64,000 nt of DNA from BD1-7 clade bacterium (GCA_902705865.1 CACSIO010000004.1:62001-126000); one strand, 5' to 3'. Positions 1 through 10,464 are shown, counted from the first letter of the stretch. The notes: generated by a model not told the origin, from the sequence alone. Made by a program: numbers and translations.

Positions 1-1005
1 AAGCAAAATCCAGATGTTATTGCCGTCGCCCCTTGGGTTGGTGGTGATGCCATGTTATCCCATGACGCGCGCCTCAGAGCGGCCCAAATTAACGGTATTG
101 ATTTAGAGCATGAGCTTGATATCGCGCGGCTCGATCAGGCCATGGTTGCCGGTTACCTCGATGAACTGGCGACCACGCGCTATGGCATCGTGCTTGGCGT
201 AGGGTTAGCACGTAGTTTAGGGCTCAGCATTGGCGATAAAGTCACTGTGGTGCTGCCCAAAGTGACAGTAACGCCACTGGGTCTGAAGCCTCGCGTAAAG
301 CGTTTTTCATTGATAGGGGTCTTTGAGGTGGGCGCTGATGTCGATTCAACACAAGCCTATATCAATGTCAGAGATGCCCGTAAGCTATTTGGGTTAACAC
401 CGGATCAAGTGCATGCGTTGCGTTTGATCACCCCTGATGCCCTCAGCGTTTCAGGGATTGAAGAAACCCTAGTCGACCCGTTACTTGCAAAAGAGCCGGG
501 AGCCTGGCAGTTCATTCCTTGGACGCAACAACGCTCAGCGCTGTTTAAGGCGATCAAGATGGAGAAGCTGATGGTGACCTTCATGCTCAGTATCGTCATT
601 GGGGTGGCTGCATTTAATCTGATTTCTTTGATGAGTATGATGGTTGCACAGAAGCGCAACGAAATTGCTGTGATGCGTATGATGGGCATGAGGCCTGCTA
701 CCGTGATGGGAATATTCTTGACTCAAGGGCTGAGCCTGATGTTTGTTAGCCTATTGATGGGCGGTATTGCTGGCGTTGTGATCTCGCTAAACTTGCCCGA
801 GATTGTCGGTGTGATCGAACAGACCTTCGGGTTCTATATTTTTGACCCTAACGTTTTTTATATTTCTGGATTGCCGTCGCGACTGATGATTAGTGATCTC
901 GTATATGTCATCACACTCAGCTTTGTATTGAGTTTCTTATTCGTTTTATACCCGGCCTGGCGTGCGACGCGTATTAAGCCGGTTGAAGCCCTACAGTATC
1001 AATAG
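1..1005 (+). CDS. lolC: Lipoprotein-releasing ABC transporter permease LolC (5' end missing)
   Basis: Membrane subunit of LolCDE, which extracts outer-membrane-directed lipoproteins from the inner membrane and hands them to LolA. The reading frame is open from base 1, so only the last 334 residues are present. These hold most of the periplasmic domain, three hydrophobic segments (near bases 568-655, 700-785 and 895-960) and an FtsX-type ending, PAWRATRIKPVEALQYQ. lolD starts 10 bases downstream. LolC and LolE are homologous; calling this one LolC rests on its first position in a C-D-E order. Confidence 0.9.
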   Translation, partial: KQNPDVIAVAPWVGGDAMLSHDARLRAAQINGIDLEHELDIARLDQAMVAGYLDELATTRYGIVLGVGLARSLGLSIGDKVTVVLPKVTVTPLGLKPRVKRFSLIGVFEVGADVDSTQAYINVRDARKLFGLTPDQVHALRLITPDALSVSGIEETLVDPLLAKEPGAWQFIPWTQQRSALFKAIKMEKLMVTFMLSIVIGVAAFNLISLMSMMVAQKRNEIAVMRMMGMRPATVMGIFLTQGLSLMFVSLLMGGIAGVVISLNLPEIVGVIEQTFGFYIFDPNVFYISGLPSRLMISDLVYVITLSFVLSFLFVLYPAWRATRIKPVEALQYQ

Positions 1006-1015
1006 GAATGCTTTC

Positions 1016-1726
1016 ATGAGTCAGGCCGTCATTGAATGTCAAAACGTCTCCAAGCATTACCGCCAGGGCAATGAAACCTTGCATGTGCTCAAAGATATCA
1101 GTTTTGTGGTTGAGCAAGGCGACTCTGTTGCCATTGTGGGTGCCTCCGGTGCCGGTAAATCGACCCTGCTGAATTTATTGGGTGGGCTGGATTTTTGCGA
1201 TGCAGGCAGTGTTAGCGTATTGAAGAAAGACTTGGCAAAGATCAGTAAAGATAAACTCGCCGAATTGCGTAATAGGGAGGTGGGCTTTGTCTATCAATTC
1301 CACCACTTGCTGACTGAATTCAGCGCTCTTGAAAATGCCGCGATGCCGTTATTGATTCGCGGTGAAAAGCGCAAGGCTGCTTATTCAACGGCACGTCAGA
1401 TACTCGAGCGCGTTGGCCTGGGGGCGCGCGCAAATCATCGCCCTTCAGAGTTATCTGGTGGTGAGCGCCAACGGGTTGCTATCGCGCGGGCATTGGTTGG
1501 CACACCAAGTTGTGTCTTGATGGACGAGCCTACGGGCAACCTTGACGAAGCCACGGCTGATACCATTCAGCAACTGCTGATTTCGTTAAATCAGGATTTA
1601 GGCACCAGTTTTATTGTGGTTACCCATGATAAAACGATTGCCCGTCAGCAGAAGCGCATCTTGCAATTGCACGAAGGTCAGTTGCAGGAGATAACACCTG
1701 ATCGCTCTGCCGGGGTTGCCAGCTAG
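1016..1726 (+). CDS. lolD: Lipoprotein-releasing ABC transporter ATPase LolD
   Basis: Cytoplasmic ATPase of LolCDE. The 236-residue protein has the Walker A motif GASGAGKST (residues 42-50), the signature LSGGERQRVAIARAL and the Walker B stretch CVLMDEPTGNLD. The frame stays open upstream to 962 inside lolC, but the start at 1016 (MSQAVIEC) is preferred because it has an AGGAA ribosome site and gives the usual family length. It lies between two FtsX-type permease genes, and its stop codon overlaps the lolE start by one base, which suggests translational coupling. Confidence 0.95.
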   Translation: MSQAVIECQNVSKHYRQGNETLHVLKDISFVVEQGDSVAIVGASGAGKSTLLNLLGGLDFCDAGSVSVLKKDLAKISKDKLAELRNREVGFVYQFHHLLTEFSALENAAMPLLIRGEKRKAAYSTARQILERVGLGARANHRPSELSGGERQRVAIARALVGTPSCVLMDEPTGNLDEATADTIQQLLISLNQDLGTSFIVVTHDKTIARQQKRILQLHEGQLQEITPDRSAGVAS

Positions 1727-2952
1727 TGAACTCCCTGAGTCTTTTTATCGGTTTTCGGTATACCTTGTCGCGCAGGCAAAGCCATCTCGTGGCCTTCATT
1801 TCGCGTGTTTCTACCGCTGGGATGGTACTTGCAGTCGCCGTATTGATCACAGTTACGTCAGTAATGAACGGCTTCGATCGTGAGTTGCGCGAGCGAATTT
1901 TGGCAATTGTTCCTCATGCGACCGTGCAAGGCTACAAACCGATAACTGACTGGCAAGATAAGGTGCAAATCGCTCAAGCTCATGAAGGTGTCGAAGAAGC
2001 TGTGCCATTCAGTATCATGCAAGGCTTGTTGATGTCGGGTGGCAAGGTGAAATCTGCCATTGTCTACGGTGTTGATGATGAGCTCGAGCCCAAGCATTCA
2101 GTGCTTTATCAAACCCTTGGTGGCGATGCATTAAAAACCCTATCTCAATCCAAAACTTTGGTGCTAGGCGCTCGTTTAGCGGTCGCACTTAGTGTCGGTA
2201 TTGGTGATTCTGTAAATCTGGTTTTGCCGCCGCAAACACGGGGTGCGCTGCCCAAGACCGATACCTTTACCGTCACCGCATTGGTGAATTCTGGTACTGA
2301 ACTAGATGAAAAACTGGTGCTGATGCACCGACGCTCAATCGCCGCGTTTCGCAGGCAGCCTGCCGAAAGTGTTGATGGTATCCGCCTTTATATGACAGAC
2401 CTTTTCGATGCTCGTAACATTGCCAATCAGGTCAGTGAAATGACCAGTTTGTATTATGTGAGCGACTGGACGAGAACCCACGGCAATTTGTACCAAGCAG
2501 TGCAGATGTCGCGCAAATTGGTTTTGCTGATGGTGTTTATTATTGTCGCCGTAGCGGCGTTTAATGTGGTTTCAACGCTGGTATTGGCAGTGAATGACAA
2601 AGCCTCAGATATCGCAATTTTACGAACGCTCGGCTGCAACAATCGCCAAATTCTCAATATCTTTGTGGTTCAAGGCGTGGTTATCGGTATTACCGGTGTC
2701 GCTTTAGGGGTGTTGTTTGGTGTGCTCAGCAGTTTGTTGGTTAGTGATGGGGTTGTATTGCTTGAGAGCCTGACGGGCATTCAGTTTTTGGATACCCGAG
2801 TATACCCGGTTGATCACTTACCCAGCGCGATTCATCTTTCTGACGTGATAACCATTTGTGTCGTTGCTCTTGGCTTGAGCTTGGTGGCCAGTGTTTTACC
2901 GGCTTGGCAAGCTATTCGCTTGCATCCAGCAACCGTGCTCCGGTACGAGTAG
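1726..2952 (+). CDS. lolE: Lipoprotein-releasing ABC transporter permease LolE
   Basis: Second membrane subunit of LolCDE, 408 residues, starting at a GTG that shares one base with the lolD stop codon. It has the usual layout: one N-terminal membrane helix (around residues 25-50), a large periplasmic domain, three C-terminal helices and the FtsX-type ending PAWQAIRLHPATVLRYE. Calling it LolE rather than LolC follows from gene order. The operon appears to end here, because the next gene converges from the other strand. Confidence 0.9.
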   Translation: MNSLSLFIGFRYTLSRRQSHLVAFISRVSTAGMVLAVAVLITVTSVMNGFDRELRERILAIVPHATVQGYKPITDWQDKVQIAQAHEGVEEAVPFSIMQGLLMSGGKVKSAIVYGVDDELEPKHSVLYQTLGGDALKTLSQSKTLVLGARLAVALSVGIGDSVNLVLPPQTRGALPKTDTFTVTALVNSGTELDEKLVLMHRRSIAAFRRQPAESVDGIRLYMTDLFDARNIANQVSEMTSLYYVSDWTRTHGNLYQAVQMSRKLVLLMVFIIVAVAAFNVVSTLVLAVNDKASDIAILRTLGCNNRQILNIFVVQGVVIGITGVALGVLFGVLSSLLVSDGVVLLESLTGIQFLDTRVYPVDHLPSAIHLSDVITICVVALGLSLVASVLPAWQAIRLHPATVLRYE

Positions 2953-3068
2953 CGTTAGCGGTTAGGTGCTAGTTTGTGGTTTCGAGGTACTTGAAAGGCG
3001 CGTGTTTGCGAGCGGAATGGTTTGATCAAACGTAACCGGCACGGTCTTAGCCATAAGCTGAGTGAGAC

Positions 3069-3098
3069 AGCCTGATCCCGATAAGGGGTTGTCAGGCT
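3069..3098. terminator. Possible two-sided terminator hairpin between lolE and the DUF2062 gene
   Basis: AGCCTGA and TCAGGCT form a 7-bp stem, with a CCC/GGG pair inside the loop. The hairpin lies where two convergent genes meet and touches the stop codon of the leftward gene. No strong T tract follows on either side, so this is tentative. Confidence 0.35.
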
Positions 3099-3624
3099 AT
3101 TTGGATGTTTTAGCAGAGCGCTTCTTACGATTGTGCCATCTCTTAACCGTGTGGCGACGCCACAGCAGATCAATCACGGTATATCCCAAGGCACTGGCAA
3201 AGGTGCCGACAATAAAACTGCCTAAAAATAACGGTTCAACGATCTGGTGGAACTGCGCCTGAAACCATTCCCAGTTTATTTGCGATGAATAATCCACTGC
3301 TTGAATATCCAAAATAAAGGCGCCCAGGCGGTAACAAGCATAAAAGATGGGGGCGATGGTCAGCGGGTTGGTAATCCACACAAACACAATCGATAGCGGC
3401 AGATTAGCGCGCACAAAAATACAGGCGATGCCCGCGATCACCATCTGCATCGGCAGGGGGATAAAAGCACAAAACAAACCAATCAACGCTGCACGTGAGA
3501 CATAGCGGCGGTTGAAGTGCCATACATCCGCTTTGTGCAACCAACGACTGAGTAAGCGCATCGATTTATTTTCGAGCACCTGGTCTTGTCTTGGCATCAA
3601 CTTTTTCAGAGTCTTTTTCGGCAT
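3097..3624 (-). CDS. DUF2062 membrane protein
   Basis: Protein of 175 residues with the look of the DUF2062 family, whose function is not established. A basic N-terminal part containing RWLHKADVWHFNRRYVSR is followed by hydrophobic segments at roughly residues 45-70, 75-95 and 130-155, and the C-terminus is very basic. Between helices is the family-typical WITNPLTIAPIFYACYRLG. It is transcribed toward lolE and away from comEC. A similar gene often neighbours comEC in gammaproteobacteria, but no functional link follows from that. Confidence 0.8.
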   Translation of the reverse strand: MPKKTLKKLMPRQDQVLENKSMRLLSRWLHKADVWHFNRRYVSRAALIGLFCAFIPLPMQMVIAGIACIFVRANLPLSIVFVWITNPLTIAPIFYACYRLGAFILDIQAVDYSSQINWEWFQAQFHQIVEPLFLGSFIVGTFASALGYTVIDLLWRRHTVKRWHNRKKRSAKTSK

Positions 3625-3788
3625 GTCGGTCTTATCTTGCTTGTATTCCGTAGTCCGGCGTCAATGGTCGGTCCGGGGCCAAAAATTCGGCGCAGATAAT
3701 ACGTTAATCCCTGCAAAAATGCGTGTTAAATATTCATTATTGACAGCTGATTGCCTTTGGCATTCGTATCGAGCCTTGGCGTCTGGTA

Positions 3789-6359
3789 GTGTATTGCCAG
3801 AAAATCCTAAGAACCGGCACGGATGCCATGTGTTTTTTAGTTGCTTTCAGTCTTTTTAGTGTAGTGCTTCGCTGGCAATCGTCATTGTTCGAGCGGCCGG
3901 TGCTAATTGTGCTAACCCTTGTTGCTGCTGCGCTGCTTATTTGTAGCATTAGGTGGGTTCATACGTACCTGATGCAGCAGGCAATATATGTTGTTGTGGG
4001 TGCGTGTTTGGCAGTTAGTTGGGGGCAATGGCACGCTCACGATGCTCTTGATACCCGATTGACCGAGGCCGCAGGCAAGGTCGACCTTAAAGCGCGCTTG
4101 CAGGTTGAGAGTCTTGTGCGTGATAAAGGCCGTTATCAACAACTCACCGCGAAGATTCTGCAAATCGATTCTATATCCACCAATAAAGGCTGGCCAAATG
4201 CGGTCGGTCAGAGTGTGCAGCTCAACATCTACCGTGCGTCGCCTGCCTCAGGTAGTGATCCATTACCGCCAGCGATACTGCCGTGTGACACGTTCGAGGC
4301 GAATATTCGTCTTAAGGCACCTCGCGGGCTAGCCAATAACACCGGTTTTGATTACGAAGCCTGGTTGTTGCATCAGGGCATCAAAGCCCGTGGTTATTCA
4401 AAATCTGTCCTATTGATCGAGCCTGCGAAAGGATTTTGCTTGAATCAATGGCGGCAGGGTTTTATTGCATTTGTACGCGATAAATACCCGAAAGCGGCGG
4501 GTTGGCTGTTGGCGATTACCATAGGCGAACGTGCCTATTTATCCGCTGCCCAGCGCCAGCAACTGCAGGTTACCGGCACTATGCATCTGTTTGTAATTTC
4601 GGGCTTGCATATTAGTCTGGCTGCTGCAGTTGTTTTTGGCGCGCTCATGGGGTTGCGACGTATTGGCGCAGGGCGTTTGTTCCCAGGCGATTGGCGGCCG
4701 TTGGTGAGTGTTATTGCGCTGTTAGCGGCTGTGGGTTACGCCGCATTAGCCGGGTTTTCTATCCCGGTACAGCGCGCACTGGTTGGGCTTTGTGTGTTTA
4801 TGTTCGGCGGTTTGCTTGGGCTTAACTGGGGGCTATGGCGGCGTTATTGGTTGGCGATGGTTGCGGTGATTTTGAGCGACCCATTGGCACCGCTGAATAC
4901 CGGGTTTTTATTATCGTTTGTTGCGGTGTTCTGGCTGATTTTGTCAGCCTCTGTGTTGCAGTCACGGGTAGGAATATTAGGCCAAAAGGATCAACCAGAA
5001 ACCTCATTAGAAAACGTACAAACCAAGCCAGGCTGGATTCATGGCGCAGTAAGATTTATTCAACTGCAATTGATCCTGTTTGTCGGGCTGTTGCCGCTGG
5101 CATTACAGTGGTTTCAGGGTGTGTCGTTGATCTCTCCGATAGTAAATTTGATTGCGATCCCGCTATTGAGCTTAGTCGTCGTGCCGCTGTGTTTGCTGGG
5201 CTTTATGTTGTGGCTTTTGGTAGGCACAGATTTGCATCTCTTAATGATTACCTCCGTGTTGCTCGAGACATTTTTTGATGGGCTCAGCGTCGTGCAATCA
5301 TACCTGCGCGATGGCGGCTTTTGGCGTCAACCTGTGTCGTCGCATGTGGTGTGGCTGTTGTTGTTTTTGGTGCTGCTAATGTTCATGCCGCCGATCGTTC
5401 GTCAGCGGCGTCTGGCATTAGTGTTGATCCCGTTTGTTGTGTGTTTTGAATATCTGTCTCGGTTCGATACCAAAGCGCAACCCGATCATCGTGATATGAA
5501 CAGCGAAATTGCATCGACTGCTCCCATTATTGATGTTCTTGATGTCGGGCAGGGGCTCGCCATTGTGATTCAGGTAGCCAATAAAACACTCCTTTATGAT
5601 ACCGGTGCTGCGTGGGAAACCGGCAGCATGGCCGAGATGATTGTGTTGCCCGTGTTATACGAACAGGGCATTGATTCGCTGGATGCACTGGTCATCAGCC
5701 ATGCCGATAATGACCACGCCGGGGGGTTGGGGGCAATACTCGATCGTCTGCCGGTGGGCCACATTTATGCCAGTGAGATTCCCGCACTTGCTACTTCAGT
5801 GCCTAGCAATACTGCCTTGCCTCCAAATTCAGCATGCGATTCAGGTGTTCAATGGCAATGGGATGATGTCACGTTCCGTTTTCATACTGTCGCTAACAGC
5901 AATGGCGCGTTAAGCGAAAACGATGCATCTTGTGTATTGATGCTGGTATGGAAGGATTATCGCATTATGTTGCCCGGCGATATTGAGCGTGACGCAGAGC
6001 TCGCATTGTTAAAAATCCCACAAGCACTCAACAGTTGGATGCTGATATCACCTCACCACGGCAGTAACTCGTCATCTACGGCAGCCTTTCTCGATGCTAT
6101 CGACCCAGAATATGTAATTATCTCCAGCGGATTTTTGAATCGTTATCGTCATCCGCACCTAGAAGTGATTGAGCGATACAGCCAAAGACAGATTCACTGG
6201 CTTAATACTGCGGATGTTGGACGCGTTACCGTCAGTTTCAGCGTACAGGGGGAGCCATCGGTGCGCGCCGCCAGAGTTGATCGTCGGCGTTTTTGGCATG
6301 GCAGTGATCGAATGACAAAACCTGAGCCTTTCGCCGATTTTTTGCCGATCTTTCAATGA
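3789..6359 (+). CDS. comEC: DNA internalisation/competence protein ComEC (Rec2)
   Basis: Polytopic inner-membrane protein of 856 residues that forms the channel for incoming single-stranded DNA in natural transformation. The order is an N-terminal membrane and soluble region (DUF4131-like), the central Competence-type membrane domain with many hydrophobic helices, and a C-terminal metallo-beta-lactamase-like domain with VLDVGQG, LLYDTG and the metal motif SHADNDHAGG. The GTG at 3789 gives the longest frame; ATG at 3828 is an equally plausible start, since neither has a strong ribosome site. The gene is intact, but competence would also need type IV pilus genes outside the window. Confidence 0.93.
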   Translation: MYCQKILRTGTDAMCFLVAFSLFSVVLRWQSSLFERPVLIVLTLVAAALLICSIRWVHTYLMQQAIYVVVGACLAVSWGQWHAHDALDTRLTEAAGKVDLKARLQVESLVRDKGRYQQLTAKILQIDSISTNKGWPNAVGQSVQLNIYRASPASGSDPLPPAILPCDTFEANIRLKAPRGLANNTGFDYEAWLLHQGIKARGYSKSVLLIEPAKGFCLNQWRQGFIAFVRDKYPKAAGWLLAITIGERAYLSAAQRQQLQVTGTMHLFVISGLHISLAAAVVFGALMGLRRIGAGRLFPGDWRPLVSVIALLAAVGYAALAGFSIPVQRALVGLCVFMFGGLLGLNWGLWRRYWLAMVAVILSDPLAPLNTGFLLSFVAVFWLILSASVLQSRVGILGQKDQPETSLENVQTKPGWIHGAVRFIQLQLILFVGLLPLALQWFQGVSLISPIVNLIAIPLLSLVVVPLCLLGFMLWLLVGTDLHLLMITSVLLETFFDGLSVVQSYLRDGGFWRQPVSSHVVWLLLFLVLLMFMPPIVRQRRLALVLIPFVVCFEYLSRFDTKAQPDHRDMNSEIASTAPIIDVLDVGQGLAIVIQVANKTLLYDTGAAWETGSMAEMIVLPVLYEQGIDSLDALVISHADNDHAGGLGAILDRLPVGHIYASEIPALATSVPSNTALPPNSACDSGVQWQWDDVTFRFHTVANSNGALSENDASCVLMLVWKDYRIMLPGDIERDAELALLKIPQALNSWMLISPHHGSNSSSTAAFLDAIDPEYVIISSGFLNRYRHPHLEVIERYSQRQIHWLNTADVGRVTVSFSVQGEPSVRAARVDRRRFWHGSDRMTKPEPFADFLPIFQ

Positions 6360-6484
6360 ATTAGTTGGTTTCATCACAGATATCTCGGTTTTAATCCGGC
6401 CACAGCGTCTGGAATCTTGTGCTTGCTCTGAGGTGTCGCTATTATGGCGCCCTTAGTGTTTTCCAGAATAATAAGGGTGTCACT

Positions 6485-7108
6485 GTGTACGAATTTATCG
6501 TTGCCGGCGGTTGGCTGATGGTGCCAATCATTCTGTGTTCCATTGCTGTGATCGCAATCAGCGTTGAACGCTTCTGGAGCCTTAGTCCAACCAAAATCGC
6601 TCCATCAAACCTGATTGCACAGGTATGGATGTGGCTCAAAGAAGATGAATTCGATGCAGACCGCATGCGCGAAGTTAAGAACTCTTCGCCGCTGGGATAT
6701 ATCCTTTCTGCTGGGTTAACCAACTCGACTGACCGTGATGTGATGAAAGAAAGCATCGAAGAGGCCGCAGGCCACGTCATTCATGATCTCGAACGCTACT
6801 TGAATCCATTAGGCACCATTGCAGCGGTTACACCGCTTCTTGGTCTGTTGGGTACCACCATCGGTATGATCAAAGTCTTCTCCGACATCATGATCAAAGG
6901 TACCGGTGACGCGCAAGTGCTGGCTGGCGGTATCTCTGAAGCCCTCATTACCACCGCATCGGGTTTGGCCGTGGCGATTCCTGCGTTGATTTTGCATCGT
7001 TACTTTCAGCGCCGTATTGATAGCATTGTTATTCAGCTTGAGCAGCAAAGCCTGAAGTTGGTTGATGCCCTGCATTCCAACCGTCAGGTTGATATCAAAG
7101 AACACTGA
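6485..7108 (+). CDS. exbB: ExbB/TolQ-type proton-channel protein
   Basis: Inner-membrane proton-channel subunit of 207 residues that works with ExbD to energise TonB-type transport. Three hydrophobic helices are visible: near the N-terminus (VAGGWLMVPIILCSIAVIAI), in the middle (containing TPLLGLLGTTIGMIKVF) and after it (ASGLAVAIPALILHRYF). The GTG start at 6485 is chosen because AAGGGTG lies just upstream and the length is typical; the frame is open further upstream without a good site. exbD follows after 12 bases. Location before msbA, away from any tonB gene, is common in gammaproteobacteria. Confidence 0.9.
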   Translation: MYEFIVAGGWLMVPIILCSIAVIAISVERFWSLSPTKIAPSNLIAQVWMWLKEDEFDADRMREVKNSSPLGYILSAGLTNSTDRDVMKESIEEAAGHVIHDLERYLNPLGTIAAVTPLLGLLGTTIGMIKVFSDIMIKGTGDAQVLAGGISEALITTASGLAVAIPALILHRYFQRRIDSIVIQLEQQSLKLVDALHSNRQVDIKEH

Positions 7109-7120
7109 TAAAGGTTTGTT

Positions 7121-7537
7121 ATGCAATTCAAGCGACAAAACCGCGATAATAGTGACGTCAATCTAACCCCCTTGATTGATGTCGTATTTCTTCTGCTGAT
7201 CTTCTTCATGGTATCGACCACCTTCACGGATAAAACCGAGTTGGCGGTAGATTTGCCCGAAGCTAAAGGTCAATTGAAGATGGATAAACCGCAAATGATT
7301 GAGGTGGTTATCAATCAGGCCGGCGGATACGTTATTAATGGTCACGAACTTCTCAATAACCGCTTTGATACCCTCAAGTCTGCCATTAGCAAGCTGGCTC
7401 AGGGTGATACTAAAAAGCCGCTGGTGATCACCGCTGATGCCCAATCTCCGCATCAGTCTGTGGTAAAAGTCATGGACGCGGCTGGCCAATTAGGCTTCAC
7501 TAATCTAAGCATTACTTCAATAGAACCCAACGAGTAG
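7121..7537 (+). CDS. exbD: ExbD/TolR-type proton-channel protein
   Basis: Partner of ExbB, 138 residues. A short cytoplasmic N-terminus leads into one membrane helix that carries the conserved proton-binding aspartate, in LTPLIDVVFLLLIFFMVSTT. The rest is a periplasmic domain of about 95 residues. It is preceded by exbB and followed by msbA with only 5 bases between, so the three genes are probably co-transcribed. Confidence 0.92.
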   Translation: MQFKRQNRDNSDVNLTPLIDVVFLLLIFFMVSTTFTDKTELAVDLPEAKGQLKMDKPQMIEVVINQAGGYVINGHELLNNRFDTLKSAISKLAQGDTKKPLVITADAQSPHQSVVKVMDAAGQLGFTNLSITSIEPNE

Positions 7538-7542
7538 CAGCT

Positions 7543-9369
7543 TTGACGGACAAATCTCCGAAACCTGCCAGTTCCGACTGGCAGATGTATAAGCGTCTTA
7601 TTACCCATATTTTGCCACTCAAGTGGGCCTTTGCGGCTAGTTTGTTCGGCTTTGTATTTTATGCGGGTATGGACGTCATGGCCGTCGATATCATGCAGTA
7701 TCTGATTGACTCCCTCGGTGGAACCGTCAATTACGAGAAAAAGACCGGTATCATTACCAACTTGCTGAAAAATTACCTCGATTTGGGTGACAAAGAAGGC
7801 GTTGCTCGTACGGTCTTCCCAATTATGGTGATTATCATTGCCGTATTTCGTGCATTTGGCGCGTTTGTGGGCAACTTTTTTATGAAGTACGTCGGCAACA
7901 AGGTCGTTTTTGAATTACGTAACTTGCTGTTTGAGCAAATGGTCAAACTACCGATGTCTTACATTACATCACATACGTCTGGGCAGCTGGTGAGTCGTAT
8001 TACCTACAACGTTAACCAAGTGACGGGTGCGGTAACCAATGCCGTAACGGTAATATTCCGCGATGGTCTGACGGTAATTTTTCTATTTGGTTACCTCATT
8101 TATATTAATTACAAACTTACGGCGACCTTCATTATCGTGGCTCCGCTTATTGCGGTTGTCGTGAGTGTTGTGAGTAAACGTTTTCGCCGTATCGCCACAC
8201 GCTTGCAGCGCTCGATGGGCGATGTAAACCATGTGATTAATGAAGCGGTCGGCAGCACGCAAGATATGCGTGTGTACGGCGCTCAACGCACTGAAATACA
8301 GCGGTTTAACAATGTGAGCGGCTATCAGCTCAAGCAAAGCTTGAAAATGGCCGTCACAGATGCAGCCTTTTCGCCGGTAATTCAGGTATTACTGACGTTA
8401 GCCATCTCGATGTTGGTTTGGATGGGGCTGAATTCAGATATTATTTTGTCGATGTCTCCCGGGTTGTTTGTCGCTTATTTGGTCGCAGCCGGCGTGTTGG
8501 GTAAACCGTTACGCCAGCTAACATCGGTTATCGGAGTGATTCAAAAAGCTTTGGCTGCCGCTCAAGATATCTTTGCACAGCTAGATGAAGAGCCCGAAGA
8601 AGAAACCGGCACCAATGTGATGCAGCGCGTTCGTGGGGATATCCGGTTTGATCAGGTGAGATTCCAATATCCAGGTACAGATACCGACGCCCTGAAAGAC
8701 ATTTCATTCGAGGTGAAGGCTGGGCAGATGCTGGCACTTGTTGGCGGCTCTGGCGGCGGAAAATCGACACTAGCAGGCTTGTTGCCGCGGTTTTATAACC
8801 CGTCTGAAGGGCGTATTCTGATCGATGAAATCGGCACTGATTCGGTTACGCTGCACAGCCTGCGTGAACAAATCGCGCTGGTAAGTCAAAACGTTGTGCT
8901 CTTTAACGACTCCATTCACGGCAACATTGCCTATGGCGAATTAGCTGAGAAATCCCGCGAAGAAATTGAACGCGCGGCACGTTTGGCCAACGCGCACGAA
9001 TTTATCGAAAAATTGCCTGAAGGGTACGACACACGCATTGGCGATAATGGTGTGTTGCTGTCGGGCGGCCAGCGCCAGCGTATAGCAATTGCGCGCGCCA
9101 TTTTGAAAGACGCACCGATTCTGATTCTCGATGAGGCGACCTCCGCACTGGACAACGAATCCGAGCGACTGATTCAGCAAGCCCTCGATGACGTGATGAC
9201 CGATCGAACAACCATCGTGATTGCCCATCGCCTTACAACCATTGAAAAGGCCGATAAAATTTTGGTTATCGATGGCGGCCAGATTGTCGAATCTGGTGAT
9301 CATAAGAGCTTGCTGGCAGAGCATGGCCGCTATGCAGCGCTTCATGCCTCTAGTGACGGCGCGGTTTAA
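7543..9369 (+). CDS. msbA: Lipid A export ABC transporter MsbA
   Basis: Homodimeric ABC exporter that flips lipid A-core from the inner to the outer leaflet of the inner membrane. The 608-residue protein has an N-terminal six-helix membrane domain (about residues 20-330) and a C-terminal ATPase domain with GGSGGGKST, LSGGQRQRIAIARA, ILILDEATSALD and the switch histidine in IVIAHRLTTIE. The start is a TTG at 7543. lpxK begins 5 bases after the stop, the classical msbA-lpxK pairing. Confidence 0.95.
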   Translation: MTDKSPKPASSDWQMYKRLITHILPLKWAFAASLFGFVFYAGMDVMAVDIMQYLIDSLGGTVNYEKKTGIITNLLKNYLDLGDKEGVARTVFPIMVIIIAVFRAFGAFVGNFFMKYVGNKVVFELRNLLFEQMVKLPMSYITSHTSGQLVSRITYNVNQVTGAVTNAVTVIFRDGLTVIFLFGYLIYINYKLTATFIIVAPLIAVVVSVVSKRFRRIATRLQRSMGDVNHVINEAVGSTQDMRVYGAQRTEIQRFNNVSGYQLKQSLKMAVTDAAFSPVIQVLLTLAISMLVWMGLNSDIILSMSPGLFVAYLVAAGVLGKPLRQLTSVIGVIQKALAAAQDIFAQLDEEPEEETGTNVMQRVRGDIRFDQVRFQYPGTDTDALKDISFEVKAGQMLALVGGSGGGKSTLAGLLPRFYNPSEGRILIDEIGTDSVTLHSLREQIALVSQNVVLFNDSIHGNIAYGELAEKSREEIERAARLANAHEFIEKLPEGYDTRIGDNGVLLSGGQRQRIAIARAILKDAPILILDEATSALDNESERLIQQALDDVMTDRTTIVIAHRLTTIEKADKILVIDGGQIVESGDHKSLLAEHGRYAALHASSDGAV

Positions 9370-9374
9370 TACAC

Positions 9375-10370
9375 ATGCAAACCTGGGTTGAGAAACTCTG
9401 GTACGGGCGTCCCCTCTGGTCGCCTTTACTGCATCCGATATTACTGCCCTTGAGCCAATTATTTGGCCGAATAGCGGCTAGTCGCCGACGCAAACTCGAA
9501 GCCAAACAAACACGCCTGTCGGTTCCCGTTATCTTGGTGGGTAACATCAGTGTTGGCGGCACCGGTAAAACACCTTTTACCATCGCGTTGGTGAGCCGAT
9601 TACAAGAGCAGGGTATTCGTGTTGGCGTCATTAGTCGTGGTTACGGTGGCAAGGCAGAATACCCTTATACATTGACGGCAACATCTACCGCAGAGCAATC
9701 CGGTGATGAGCCGTTGATGATCTTTAAGCGCTGCGGCTGCCCGGTTGTGATAGACCCCGACCGTGTGAATGCTGCCCAAACCTTGATTGAGCAACATAAA
9801 GTGCAGATCATCATCAGTGATGATGGCCTTCAGCATTACCGCTTGCCGCGAGACATCGAAATTGCTGTAGTCGACGGTGAACGTGGATTAGGGAACGGCC
9901 GATGTTTGCCCGCAGGCCCACTGCGTGAGCCGCCGAAACGCCTTGATGATGTTGATTACGTGATAATCAACGGTGAAAACCAGCACCATATCGCCACCGC
10001 TAATGGTCACGAACTCAACCTTGCCCCCGGCGCACTGATCCCCATCGGCACGACGCCGGAAGCACCCGCGCCTGTGGCGCAAGCCGTTGACGCTATTGCC
10101 GCCATCGGTAACCCGCAACGATTTTTCAACACCCTACAAACCGCCGGCTTTGACGTTGAGCCGCATCCGTTTCCTGATCATTATCACTATCAACTCGACG
10201 ATCTTTTTCTAAATAATAAACGCCCCGTTTTAATGACTGAAAAAGATGCAGTAAAATGCGCTGCGTTCACTGAATTAGATCATCATTGGTATCTGCCAGT
10301 TAATGCCGAGCTCAGTGACGATTTCTGGCAGCGACTCGAAGCCCATGTTCAGATACTCTTAACGGCTTGA
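9375..10370 (+). CDS. lpxK: Tetraacyldisaccharide 4'-kinase LpxK
   Basis: Membrane-associated kinase that phosphorylates the 4' position of the lipid A disaccharide precursor. The 331-residue protein shows the P-loop [15 protein letters not shown] near residue 60, then ISRGYGG and the conserved DDGLQHYRL. It sits directly behind msbA in an operon for lipid A maturation and export. The next gene, kdsB, follows after a 94-base gap with no obvious hairpin. Confidence 0.95.
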   Translation: MQTWVEKLWYGRPLWSPLLHPILLPLSQLFGRIAASRRRKLEAKQTRLSVPVILVGNISVGGTGKTPFTIALVSRLQEQGIRVGVISRGYGGKAEYPYTLTATSTAEQSGDEPLMIFKRCGCPVVIDPDRVNAAQTLIEQHKVQIIISDDGLQHYRLPRDIEIAVVDGERGLGNGRCLPAGPLREPPKRLDDVDYVIINGENQHHIATANGHELNLAPGALIPIGTTPEAPAPVAQAVDAIAAIGNPQRFFNTLQTAGFDVEPHPFPDHYHYQLDDLFLNNKRPVLMTEKDAVKCAAFTELDHHWYLPVNAELSDDFWQRLEAHVQILLTA

Positions 10371-10464
10371 CTGGCTATATCTGTGCAGTGTTGCAACCGC
10401 ACCTCAGCGCTCCCATCGCCACGTCGAACAAAAACAACATGCAAATACACAGGTAACCATCATT